Shown here: positions 1 to 6,121 of the stretch, piece after piece
Layout: each line of letters opens with the position of its first letter
Position numbering within the stretch: the stretch's first letter is position 1
Assembly: GCA_027067035.1 (NCBI GenBank)
Contig: JAMOMO010000427.1
Location: 1 to 6,121, forward strand
Source of the DNA: Desulfobulbaceae bacterium
Lineage (GTDB): Bacteria > Desulfobacterota > Desulfobulbia > Desulfobulbales > Desulfocapsaceae
DNA: 6,121 bases
Reading direction: 5' to 3'
Made by a program: the position numbers and the translations under genes
Notes under the pieces: model-generated
Database searches by the model: none
Seen by the model: the letters and a program-made list of their open reading frames with translations, nothing else
Told to the model about the DNA's origin: nothing

Positions 1-19
1 ATATGCAAAAACCGAATCC

Positions 20-48
20 AATATAACTGATTATCACTCCCTGCGCAA
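20..48 (-). promoter_or_regulatory. Candidate sigma70-type promoter reading left out of the window
   Basis: On the minus strand a TTGCGC box (48-43) is separated by 17 nt from TATATT (25-20). The -10 matches consensus at 5 of 6 positions and the spacing is ideal, but the -35 matches at only 3 of 6. It lies just past the end of the operon and points away from it, which would suit a separate transcription unit starting beyond the left edge. The surrounding DNA is AT-rich, so a chance match is quite possible. Confidence 0.28.
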
Positions 49-69
49 AGTGTATAAGTGCATTTTTTT
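42..69 (+). terminator. Weak plus-strand terminator-like element
   Basis: On the plus strand TGCGC (42-46) can pair with GTGCA (58-62, one G-U pair), with an 11-nt loop, followed directly by seven T residues (63-69). The stem is short and the loop large, so efficiency would be low. No plus-strand gene enters from the left within the window, so its purpose is unclear. It overlaps the candidate minus-strand promoter, and the two readings compete. Confidence 0.2.
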
Positions 70-80
70 ATTGATCATCC

Positions 81-99
81 TGGATGGGTGAACCCTCCA
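81..99 (-). other. GC-rich hairpin about 70 nt past the last stop codon
   Basis: On the minus strand, TGGAGGG and CCCATCCA can pair into a seven-base stem with a single bulged A and a TTCA loop. It lies between the hydrolase stop (169) and the left end. No run of T follows on the minus strand, so it is not a classic intrinsic terminator. It may protect the 3' end of the transcript or act with Rho. A second, weaker GAGGGTT-containing hairpin sits nearer the stop (about 145-162). Confidence 0.35.
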
Positions 100-168
100 T
101 GGAGAAAGATCTTTCCGTATTTTTGTCTCGAACCGGATATCACTTCAAAGGGAACCCTCTTTTGATAT

Positions 169-966
169 CTACATCTTCAGCCGGATCTGATCGTAAAAAA
201 AATGACAGGGTGGAAAACGTCCGCCGAATTCTTTTCCCTTTTCTCCACGCTCAAGTATTTTCCGTAATGAGGCGGCCGGCAGCTCCCTGGACACTTCAGC
301 TTCCATCAGCAGGCTCCCTGAAGTTGCAACACGCCTGCAATGTGAGGCAAGGGGAAGGGGGTCACTTCCGGAAAGCAGATGGATACCCTTTTTCCGGGCA
401 CGACCAAACTGGGCAGGAGCGGGCCAGAAAAGCGGCCTGTTTCCATTATCGCCAAGAAAGAGAGTGGAGCCGCTGGATGCGTCTATCAGCTCAGTCACCA
501 GCGCACCTCTCTTCCCCAGCCATTTCCCGACACCCCATGGCACAACAACCATGCCGCCACAGCGTCTCACCTGTTCGGCAAGATCGGCCAGCGGGAGACT
601 TCTGTCAGGGATACGTTCTGAAGAAAACAGAGACAAGAGTTCTATATTTTCTGTACTGACATGCTGTCTCCCGGAAATGATATAAACAGTCCTGCCATTT
701 TTCTCCGCCACAAGGCTGTCCTTCTCTTCTGTCTTCAGAAACCGCAGGCCTTCCGGGGATGTATCATCAGGAAGCACTGCCTGTTCCCGGAGTGTCGAAA
801 AGACATCATGCTCCCCGCCCTCAGTCAGAAAAATCACGGCATCGCTTTTTGGTGACAAACCATGCCGCTGCAGAACTTCCGCAAAATTCGCAAAGGCCGC
901 ATCAAAAAACTCTTCCATGGGAAATGCAGGATATATGTGCACATGCCCATCTATTGCTATTGCCAT
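169..966 (-). CDS. PHP/amidohydrolase-like putative metal-dependent hydrolase (265 aa)
   Basis: I place the start at ATG 966. The longer frame opening at 1065 would overlap the end of the preceding gene by 68 nt and has no ribosome site, whereas 966 follows a G-rich GGGGG (975-971) and puts a metal motif right at the N-terminus. Stop TAG is at 171-169. The protein begins MAIAIDGHVHIYP: Asp6-x-His8-x-His10 is the first-strand metal-ligand pattern of PHP phosphoesterases and amidohydrolases with a TIM-barrel fold. Later strand-end motifs fit such a barrel: VVVPWGVGKW (140-149), LFLGDNGNRP (169-178) and HLLSGSDPLPL (196-206), where Asp202 could be the final-strand ligand. The histidines expected in the middle strands are not obvious, so the metal site may be reduced or unusual. 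There is no signal peptide or membrane helix, so it is probably cytoplasmic. It follows the spermidine-synthase-like gene by 31 nt and seems to be the last gene of the unit. The substrate is unknown; a phosphoester or amide is only a family-based guess. Confidence 0.85.
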   Translation of the reverse strand: MAIAIDGHVHIYPAFPMEEFFDAAFANFAEVLQRHGLSPKSDAVIFLTEGGEHDVFSTLREQAVLPDDTSPEGLRFLKTEEKDSLVAEKNGRTVYIISGRQHVSTENIELLSLFSSERIPDRSLPLADLAEQVRRCGGMVVVPWGVGKWLGKRGALVTELIDASSGSTLFLGDNGNRPLFWPAPAQFGRARKKGIHLLSGSDPLPLASHCRRVATSGSLLMEAEVSRELPAASLRKILERGEKGKEFGGRFPPCHFFYDQIRLKM

Positions 967-970
967 ACAA

Positions 971-976
971 CCCCCG
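971..976 (-). promoter_or_regulatory. G-rich ribosome-binding site deciding the start of the hydrolase-like gene
   Basis: Read on the minus strand, CGGGGG lies 4 nt before ATG 966. It is not a perfect Shine-Dalgarno sequence, but G-U pairing would allow it to bind anti-SD. Upstream in-frame ATGs at 1065 and 1011 have no comparable purine-rich site and lie inside the preceding gene. Confidence 0.5.
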
Positions 977-997
977 TTATCAAGTAAAGATTCAGCA

Positions 998-3379
998 CTA
1001 CAGTTCCTCATAAAACGCAAAGCGGGGCAGCAGAAGCCCTGCCAGGACATAGACCAGGAATGCAAGCATCATTGTCTGGAAAAAACCGATGTAAATGGCA
1101 AGCACGATACTGCACACCCCGCCCAGAACCGTGAAGAGACCGTTGATGGCCCAGGCCCAGCCAACAGCTCCCTTTCCGTTTTTATAAGATCCGGCGATTC
1201 CTATGGCAAATGGCATTCCCATGAAAAACCCCAGTGGTGCAATCAGTAAAAAGGCTGCAAGCATCCTCATGACGGCAGACCACTGAAGAAAATAATCGAG
1301 CAGGGGATCCTTGAACAGCAGCAGGGCTGTTCCATAAACAGGAATTGCCAGATAGGGAATAAACCTGAGCAGTTTCTTTCTGTGCAGCCGGGTGATATCC
1401 GTTACATAGCTTCCCACTCCGGCAGAGAGCAGAAAGGCAAATACAACCGTGACATAGGTGTACAATGGGAAACCGACCAGTTTATGAAAGAGCTGAACAA
1501 AGATCAGCTCTATGGCAATAAAAGCTCCGCCAAGACAGGCAAAATAGGCAATAAACGCCCCCTTTCCCTTCCAGTGCGCCCGGCCGACCTTTGAGAACAG
1601 CAGCGGTCCGAAGAGACAGACAATGGCAATCACCAGGGCAGAACCGGCAGACACCACCAGATGAATGATATCCATGGGAATGCCGTGTTTAATCGACTTG
1701 TTCAAGAGCTGTTTAACAGACATGTCAACGTACGGTTCCTTAAAGGAGACAGGTGCAAGACGCTTTCTCACATGATTAAAAAATGGCTTGTCATCCGTTG
1801 GCACATTTATGCGGTAGGGAATCTTTGCAATCAGCTCATCCGGCAGACTCCCGGTGAAAAATTCTTTCTGCAGTTTTGAGGATGAAGGATCAAGGGGATT
1901 GTGGACCAGCTGGAAACCGTCACCATCCATCAGCTCCCTGACCCTGGCGACTTCTGCCTCTGTCCACGGCTGCATCTTGATGAGAAGTGTCGGCAGGTTG
2001 TACCACCGCTCTGCATAGTACAAAAGTACATGGCGGGAAAAGTCCTCCCTCCCCGACTCTTTCCAGGCACGGGCAGCCGTTAATACCATTTTGGGGTAGA
2101 TGTGATGATTGATATGAAGGACACCATTTTCCGTGAGACTGGAGTAGTATTCATTATAGGCATCCGTGGTCTGCAGATAATTGGGGGAAACCGCACCGGA
2201 ACCTGAGGCAATGCTTGCTGAGGTGTGGTTGGACATGATTTGAATAATATCATACTTTTTCCCTGAAGCTCTCAGGAAACTGCGCCCCTCTCCCCTCACA
2301 GGGATAACACGACTGTTGCCATACGGCTCAACAGCATATTTTTCCCTGCCAAGTTCCAATACGGTCCCAACCATTTCAACGGCATCAACCTCTTTTGCCC
2401 CAAAGGCCAGGGCACCCTTGGTCTCCTGCCCTCCGGCAGCCCCGATAATCAGGACGGTGGGCTCTGTTCCCTCTTTCAGCCAGTGGGAGGCAAATACAAA
2501 TTTATCCCAGAACTGCTCCTTTGCCTCTTCAGGCAGGGATTTGCGCAACTTTTCATAATCGCCGTCAAAGTCATAGAAATAGCTGGTCTGGGTCCCGCCA
2601 TCGTAGGCAATCCAGATAAACTCCTTGCGATACTGAATAAGGTCTATTCTGGAGATCGGATCCCATCTTGTGAGAATTTTTCCTCCCTGCAGAGAGCGGA
2701 ACCCGCGCTTATCCATGTGAAAAGCGATCTCCAGATAATTCTCTCCACGTGACACCAGAAAACCCGTTATTCCGATTGCTGCAATAAGGGCCAGGGCAAC
2801 AAAGGCCTTTGAACGGCAAATAAAACTCACCGCAACCAGAGCCATGGCCGCTGCAACAAAGAGCATGCCAGGACCGCCAACTGAAGGGATGAGCATGGGA
2901 ACAAGAAGACATCCCATTGCCGCCCCGACCAGATCCCAGAAGTACAGTTTTCCGAACTTGTCTGAATGTTTGGTGAACAGTATCGACAGGATGAGACCAC
3001 TGAGGAAAAAAGGTGTTACAAGTCCTGAAAAGACAAGAAGAACCTTGGCCCCCAGATAGGCGACACTGCTGAAGTTCATAAAATCGATATGAAAACGGTT
3101 CAGGAAGAAAAACATTCCTCCATAGCTGAAAGCCAGTGCCACAGTGAGAAACAGCAGTGTTCTCCGGCTAAACAAGGTCTTCCGTTCAGATAAAACAGAG
3201 GTGACAACACCTGATATGCCAAATCCCAGCAGAGCCAGGGTAATTACCATATAGGCAAAATGGGGGTACCAGAGAATATCAAGGATACGTATCAGTGACA
3301 ACTCATAGAACAGGGTAGACAGGGCTATAATGGCAACATAGCCCAGCGTACGAATAGATATTTTTGTATTCTCCGACAT
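998..3379 (-). CDS. Membrane-embedded spermidine-synthase-like (SAM-fold) protein, 793 aa
   Basis: ATG at 3379, directly preceded by an in-frame TGA and by GGTGGAG six nt upstream, so the start is secure. Three parts are visible. First, an N-terminal block of six or seven helices (about 11-209) with FYELSLIRILD (24-34) and a HFAYMVITLALLGFGISG-type segment (40-57). Second, a soluble domain (about 210-565) containing the nucleotide-binding loop VLIIGAAGGQE (309-319), an acidic strand end VDAVEM (331-336) and YDIIQIMSNHT (376-386). Third, a C-terminal block of about seven helices (571-787) with LGGAFIAIELIFVQLF (616-631) and WAWAINGLFTVLGG (741-754). TDDKPFF (528-534) closes the soluble domain. 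These match the large 'spermidine synthase-like' membrane proteins of many bacteria. True SpeE enzymes have catalytic aspartates in a YDVIIxDxTD-type motif; here those positions read Met382 and His385, so polyamine synthesis is unlikely. It may bind S-adenosylmethionine or a related ligand for an unknown reaction. It starts 40 nt after the DUF2142-like gene and ends 31 nt before the hydrolase-like gene. Confidence 0.93.
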   Translation of the reverse strand: MSENTKISIRTLGYVAIIALSTLFYELSLIRILDILWYPHFAYMVITLALLGFGISGVVTSVLSERKTLFSRRTLLFLTVALAFSYGGMFFFLNRFHIDFMNFSSVAYLGAKVLLVFSGLVTPFFLSGLILSILFTKHSDKFGKLYFWDLVGAAMGCLLVPMLIPSVGGPGMLFVAAAMALVAVSFICRSKAFVALALIAAIGITGFLVSRGENYLEIAFHMDKRGFRSLQGGKILTRWDPISRIDLIQYRKEFIWIAYDGGTQTSYFYDFDGDYEKLRKSLPEEAKEQFWDKFVFASHWLKEGTEPTVLIIGAAGGQETKGALAFGAKEVDAVEMVGTVLELGREKYAVEPYGNSRVIPVRGEGRSFLRASGKKYDIIQIMSNHTSASIASGSGAVSPNYLQTTDAYNEYYSSLTENGVLHINHHIYPKMVLTAARAWKESGREDFSRHVLLYYAERWYNLPTLLIKMQPWTEAEVARVRELMDGDGFQLVHNPLDPSSSKLQKEFFTGSLPDELIAKIPYRINVPTDDKPFFNHVRKRLAPVSFKEPYVDMSVKQLLNKSIKHGIPMDIIHLVVSAGSALVIAIVCLFGPLLFSKVGRAHWKGKGAFIAYFACLGGAFIAIELIFVQLFHKLVGFPLYTYVTVVFAFLLSAGVGSYVTDITRLHRKKLLRFIPYLAIPVYGTALLLFKDPLLDYFLQWSAVMRMLAAFLLIAPLGFFMGMPFAIGIAGSYKNGKGAVGWAWAINGLFTVLGGVCSIVLAIYIGFFQTMMLAFLVYVLAGLLLPRFAFYEEL

Positions 3380-3419
3380 TCAATTCTCCACCGAAAACCA
3401 GTTGTTACTTACTGATTTC

Positions 3420-5279
3420 TTATACAATTTTAGGAAGTTTCAACAGGGCAACAAACACAAATGAGTACACAGACAGTACAAAGAGACTTGTAAAGAGCAG
3501 CTTGTACAGACTCCCCTGCATCAGTGAGCGGGTATGGTACAGCAGGACACAAAACATGGGAATAAGGGGAAACAGGTATCTTCCCTGGGTCTGGTAATCC
3601 ATGGTCCATGAGTGATACAGGGAGGCCCCGATCAATGCCCCGCCACAGGTGACAAACAGTGCAAACAATAAAATGCCGGCGGGCCCTCCCCGGATAATCA
3701 GAGCAGCACACAGCAGGAGAAACAGTGCTCCCCCCACAATGCGTACCAGACTGTAATAAATATCCACTCCACTGACAGTGAAGTAGCCGTACACGCCAAA
3801 GGCACTTCGAAAGGTTTTTTCAAACCAGCGATCCATAACAACAATTTTTTTCAGACTGTCCCCACGGGCCTTGCGATACAGAAACGGATGTTTTTCCTCC
3901 AGGGGAGTGGACGGTTTATAGGCATAATCTGCAAGCTGTTCCTGGACCTGCGCCTTTCTGCCTGCCATATCCATTCCGTTCACAGCATATCCGGCACCTA
4001 TCCTGAGCCCTGCAATGCTTAATCCCAGACAGCCGAGAATAATCATTCGTTTGCAGTAGAGACGTCTTTTGGCAGGCTCCACCAGAAGCAGCATTCTCCA
4101 CAGTCCGTAACCGGCAATAAAGATTGTGAAAAAGAGATAATTTTTTTTCAGCAGGAACAGAGCACCGACCAGACAGCCAAGCAGCACCATCGGTAATTTC
4201 CGATTCTCCGGATACTTTCCCAGAAGATAGGAATTCAGCATGGATCCTGGCAGGACAAACTGGCAGGCAACCAGGAAAGAGACCACTATTCCGAATGCAT
4301 CGGAGTTACAATAACTGAAGACATACCAGATCTGCGGCGAGATCAGCAGTGGTGCGGTGAGCATTCTGGCAGCGGGATTTTTCAGGATATAGAGAAGAAG
4401 TACAGCAAAAAGGATGATATTAAACACCCGCAGATTGAAATACTCGGGAAGATGAAATGCCCGCAGCATGACCGATAATTTCCCGATGAAAAAATAGGGT
4501 AATTCATAGTTATTCAGACGTGAGACACCGTACACTGAGAAGGTGTCCCGTATTTCCGGATCATCCACCCTTGGGGGCAGAGAATGGTTTTCATAATACT
4601 CTGCAGCGTCCAGATGCACATATTCATCCGGATGAACATTCTCTCTGGTAATCGCTCCCATCACCACAACCAGAGCAAATACAGCCATGAAAAAGAGGGG
4701 AACAAACTGCTCTTCCCGATGAAAGTTCCTGGTGAAAGAGAAGAAAAGAAAGGTGAAGGAAAAAATCGCCACAATGCGAAACAGCAGTAACCAGCTCACA
4801 AAAATACCATCGTGCAGCGCCACGGTGTATTCCAGCTGAGGATCGTTTCCCGTTGAAGAGACATGGAGCCCATCGTCTTTCCACTGCAGTGAATCAATAT
4901 GGGACAGTGGCTGTAAAGGAACGGTATCAGCTATACACTCAATGTCCTTTTGCCCACGTTGAGTGATCAGCAGTTTTTTCAGTACTATCTCCCCTTCAAA
5001 CATATGAGGGTCGATCCGCAGCTTCTCAATATCTCGAATATCAGTGAGATAAAATCGATAGTGCTGCTGTTTTGGCGAGACCCGGACCCTGGCCATCCTC
5101 CACTCACTGTACCCTTTTCCGTCCGCAGTCCAGTAAAGGGTGAACCAGGTCTTCTGGGGAACCTGAATCTCAAGTTCCACAGTGGCCCTGTTCTCAAAAA
5201 AATGAATATATAAGAGAGAAAGCAGGAAGCCGAGCAGCAGTGGATACTTCCACTTTATAAGAAATCTGAGAAAGTTCAT
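3420..5279 (-). CDS. DUF2142-like polytopic membrane protein, probable GT-C-type glycosyltransferase (619 aa)
   Basis: ATG at 5279; an in-frame TGA lies two codons upstream and a short GGTG ribosome site overlaps it, so this start is firm. Residues 12-28 form a first membrane helix. Residues about 31-157 form a soluble beta-rich region, predicted periplasmic, followed by helices near 159-182 and 193-212. The next loop carries the acidic motif HPDE (216-219); many more helices follow, between about 285 and 610. NSDAFG (325-330) and QGRYLFPLIP (565-574) match motifs I associate with the DUF2142 family of predicted membrane proteins. An Asp/Glu pair in an outer loop soon after a membrane helix is typical of GT-C enzymes, which move sugars from polyprenyl-phosphate donors on the outer face of the inner membrane. 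By this topology HPDE lies on the periplasmic side. The function is therefore probably sugar transfer in glycan, lipopolysaccharide or surface-polymer assembly; the substrate cannot be read. The gene starts 29 nt after the 81-aa gene and ends 40 nt before the next. An alternative is a GT39- or GT83-like protein. Confidence 0.9.
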   Translation of the reverse strand: MNFLRFLIKWKYPLLLGFLLSLLYIHFFENRATVELEIQVPQKTWFTLYWTADGKGYSEWRMARVRVSPKQQHYRFYLTDIRDIEKLRIDPHMFEGEIVLKKLLITQRGQKDIECIADTVPLQPLSHIDSLQWKDDGLHVSSTGNDPQLEYTVALHDGIFVSWLLLFRIVAIFSFTFLFFSFTRNFHREEQFVPLFFMAVFALVVVMGAITRENVHPDEYVHLDAAEYYENHSLPPRVDDPEIRDTFSVYGVSRLNNYELPYFFIGKLSVMLRAFHLPEYFNLRVFNIILFAVLLLYILKNPAARMLTAPLLISPQIWYVFSYCNSDAFGIVVSFLVACQFVLPGSMLNSYLLGKYPENRKLPMVLLGCLVGALFLLKKNYLFFTIFIAGYGLWRMLLLVEPAKRRLYCKRMIILGCLGLSIAGLRIGAGYAVNGMDMAGRKAQVQEQLADYAYKPSTPLEEKHPFLYRKARGDSLKKIVVMDRWFEKTFRSAFGVYGYFTVSGVDIYYSLVRIVGGALFLLLCAALIIRGGPAGILLFALFVTCGGALIGASLYHSWTMDYQTQGRYLFPLIPMFCVLLYHTRSLMQGSLYKLLFTSLFVLSVYSFVFVALLKLPKIV

Positions 5280-5308
5280 TTTTCACCAACAGAGATGAAC
5301 AGAGACGG

Positions 5309-5554
5309 CTACAGCAGAGGAAGTTTTGCCCTCAGCCGCTGCAGCCTTGACATGGTCCGGTCAAACCTGGCTGCAAACCAGAACAGCGGACGTCCGAAAT
5401 ACACGGTAACACCCAGGACAACGAGACATTTCATTCCGGCTCCCCTCTGATAACATCCCAGAGGGATCACCCGACTCAGGAGATAGTGTCCCAAAACCCG
5501 GCGCAGGGGATTTGAACGCAGGTCAAAGCCGGAATTCATAATTTTTTCAGCCAT
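5309..5554 (-). CDS. Small basic protein of unknown function (81 aa), possibly membrane-associated
   Basis: ATG at 5554, stop TAG at 5311-5309. The start is supported by an AGGAAA Shine-Dalgarno-like sequence (5564-5559) that overlaps the stop codon of the preceding gene and sits 4 nt before the ATG. That arrangement is typical of translational coupling. The product is strongly basic: I count 14 Lys/Arg against 3 Asp/Glu. One hydrophobic stretch (about residues 41-61, MKCLVVLGVTVYFGRPLFWF) could be a single membrane helix or a re-entrant or peripheral helix, broken by a Gly-Arg-Pro. It is followed by an Arg-rich tail (63-77) that would favour a cytoplasmic C-terminus. No family is recognised. 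Its position between two solid genes, the close spacing and the good ribosome-binding site make it more than a chance frame. It could be a small accessory subunit of the neighbouring membrane enzyme, but that is inference. No competing frame in this interval is better supported. Confidence 0.72.
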   Translation of the reverse strand: MAEKIMNSGFDLRSNPLRRVLGHYLLSRVIPLGCYQRGAGMKCLVVLGVTVYFGRPLFWFAARFDRTMSRLQRLRAKLPLL

Positions 5555-5558
5555 TGTG

Positions 5559-5564
5559 TTTCCT
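5559..5564 (-). promoter_or_regulatory. Ribosome-binding site overlapping a stop codon (coupling site)
   Basis: On the minus strand, TAGGAAACACAATG contains the stop TAG of the upstream truncated gene, an AGGAAA ribosome site built partly from that stop, and the ATG of the 81-residue gene. Ribosomes ending the first gene would be delivered straight to the next start. This supports both the reality of the small gene and a shared transcript. Confidence 0.6.
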
Positions 5565-6121
5565 ATTCATTGAGTCTCTCCTTCATATGGCGCAGAAAGC
5601 GGCGCAGCCTCACAAACGGACTGAAACGCAGGACAAAGAGAGAAAGATCCCAGAGTTCATCGGATACCCTGTCAGATGATTTTGCCACAATCTTGGCCCC
5701 GTGGAAATCATCCAGATGATGGGTATGACGGATATTTCGTATTTCCCTGGTCTTTGGAAAGGCAAGTTTACTCATGAGCAGATAGTTCAACCAGGGCCTG
5801 TAGTCGTCCATGGAAAAACCGAGTAAGGCAGAGGCGGCGGCATAGGCGGGTGCCGCATCCAGAATCCCCTGCTGCAATGGGGCATAATTCCTGTCCTGCT
5901 GCATCTCTGCCTGGCCTATGGCATCATCCGTTCGCCTGAAAAGGAGCTCATAGCCACCACCTTCTTTTAAACCATATCCATTCAGTGTCGGATGCGGTGC
6001 CCTGCAGGCCTCTTCAAAAAGATCCCGTGCATAGAGTATTGCAGATGCCGCAAAATCAAACCGATCCTTATCATAGACAATTCCTTCAATGGAATTTTTC
6101 GCCGTGGTGGGAAAGGGAATC
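5563..6121 (-). CDS. Unrecognised protein, C-terminal 185 residues (truncated by window edge)
   Basis: An uninterrupted reading frame enters from the right edge and ends at TAG (5565-5563). I translated it back to the edge; the fragment begins IPFPTTAKNSIEG. An internal Met at 5904 is not the start, because the frame stays open and protein-like for 72 further codons upstream. I do not recognise the family. Visible features, numbered from the window edge, are: a Gly-rich stretch NGYGLKEGGGYE (47-58); an Ala-rich probably helical segment (88-101); a His-rich motif RHTHHLDDFHG (131-141) that could bind metal; and a very basic amphipathic tail (RLRRFLRHMKERLNE, 171-185). There is no clear transmembrane segment or signal peptide in this part, so it is probably cytosolic or peripheral to the membrane. 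It is the most upstream gene seen and is followed after 8 nt by the 81-residue gene, so the two are probably translated together. The N-terminal half, which would probably reveal the family, lies outside the window. Confidence 0.85.
   Translation of the reverse strand, partial: IPFPTTAKNSIEGIVYDKDRFDFAASAILYARDLFEEACRAPHPTLNGYGLKEGGGYELLFRRTDDAIGQAEMQQDRNYAPLQQGILDAAPAYAAASALLGFSMDDYRPWLNYLLMSKLAFPKTREIRNIRHTHHLDDFHGAKIVAKSSDRVSDELWDLSLFVLRFSPFVRLRRFLRHMKERLNE

Larger units (their letters stand above)
1..168. other. Non-coding stretch after the last gene
   Basis: No convincing coding region is seen on either strand here. The stretch is AT-rich in its left half and holds the hairpin, the weak candidate promoter and the terminator-like element described separately. 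It most likely marks the end of the five-gene unit. Confidence 0.6.

Noticed and set aside
84..659. A 191-residue open frame on the plus strand
   Set aside because: It lies mostly antisense to the hydrolase-like gene, has a low-complexity, Arg/His/Pro-heavy composition with no recognisable motif, and the opposite strand has clear motifs and a sensible start.
967..1065. N-terminal extension of the hydrolase-like protein to ATG 1065
   Set aside because: The extension would overlap the end of the preceding gene, has no ribosome site, and its sequence (Cys/Trp-rich) does not resemble a domain or signal peptide. The metal motif fits a start at 966.
2709..2912. Alternative minus-strand frame inside the 793-residue gene
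   Set aside because: It is an out-of-frame shadow, rich in Cys, Ser and His, and the overlapping frame contains conserved membrane segments.
3397..3416. Hairpin with a short T-tail in the gap between the 619- and 793-residue genes (minus strand ATCAGT / ACTGGT then TTT)
   Set aside because: The stem is only six pairs including a G-U, the loop is eight nt and the T-run is too short. It is at most a weak attenuator and does not argue against one transcript.
5563..5904. Treating Met at 5904 as the start of a complete 113-residue protein
   Set aside because: The frame continues without a stop for 72 codons to the window edge with ordinary protein-like composition, so the gene is truncated by the window rather than short.
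1..6121. CRISPR arrays, insertion sequences, tRNA genes and direct repeats of mobile elements
   Set aside because: I saw no regularly spaced repeats, transposase-like product, terminal inverted repeats or tRNA-like cloverleaf by reading both strands.

Overview
The window is a compact run of five genes, all on the minus strand and transcribed from right to left: one truncated at the right edge, then four complete genes. Gaps between them are 8, 29, 40 and 31 nt, with a ribosome-binding site just before most starts. This looks like one transcription unit, or the distal part of one. The base composition looks balanced (about half GC by eye). The multi-domain membrane proteins suggest a Gram-negative environmental bacterium. 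A Desulfobulbales-like (Thermodesulfobacteriota) origin is a guess from general style, not something the sequence proves.

In order of transcription: (1) 5563-6121, the last 185 residues of an unrecognised soluble protein with a His-rich motif and a basic C-terminal tail. (2) 5309-5554, an 81-residue, strongly basic protein with one hydrophobic stretch, apparently translationally coupled to gene 1. (3) 3420-5279, a 619-residue polytopic membrane protein of the DUF2142 / GT-C glycosyltransferase-like type, with a periplasmic beta-rich insert before the main membrane block. (4) 998-3379, a 793-residue membrane protein with a spermidine-synthase-like Rossmann domain between two multi-helix membrane blocks. 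(5) 169-966, a 265-residue soluble protein that opens with an Asp-x-His-x-His metal motif of the PHP/amidohydrolase type. Bases 1-168 hold no gene. They contain a GC-rich hairpin after the last stop codon and a weak candidate promoter pointing left, out of the window.

A GT-C-like membrane enzyme suggests work on lipid-linked sugars or other envelope glycans. The spermidine-synthase-like protein keeps a nucleotide-binding glycine loop but not the catalytic aspartates of true polyamine synthases, and the last gene looks like a metal-dependent hydrolase. A shared role in making or modifying an envelope glycoconjugate is an inference from co-linearity only. No mobile element, CRISPR array, tRNA or rRNA was seen, and nothing establishes a new defence or mobile system.
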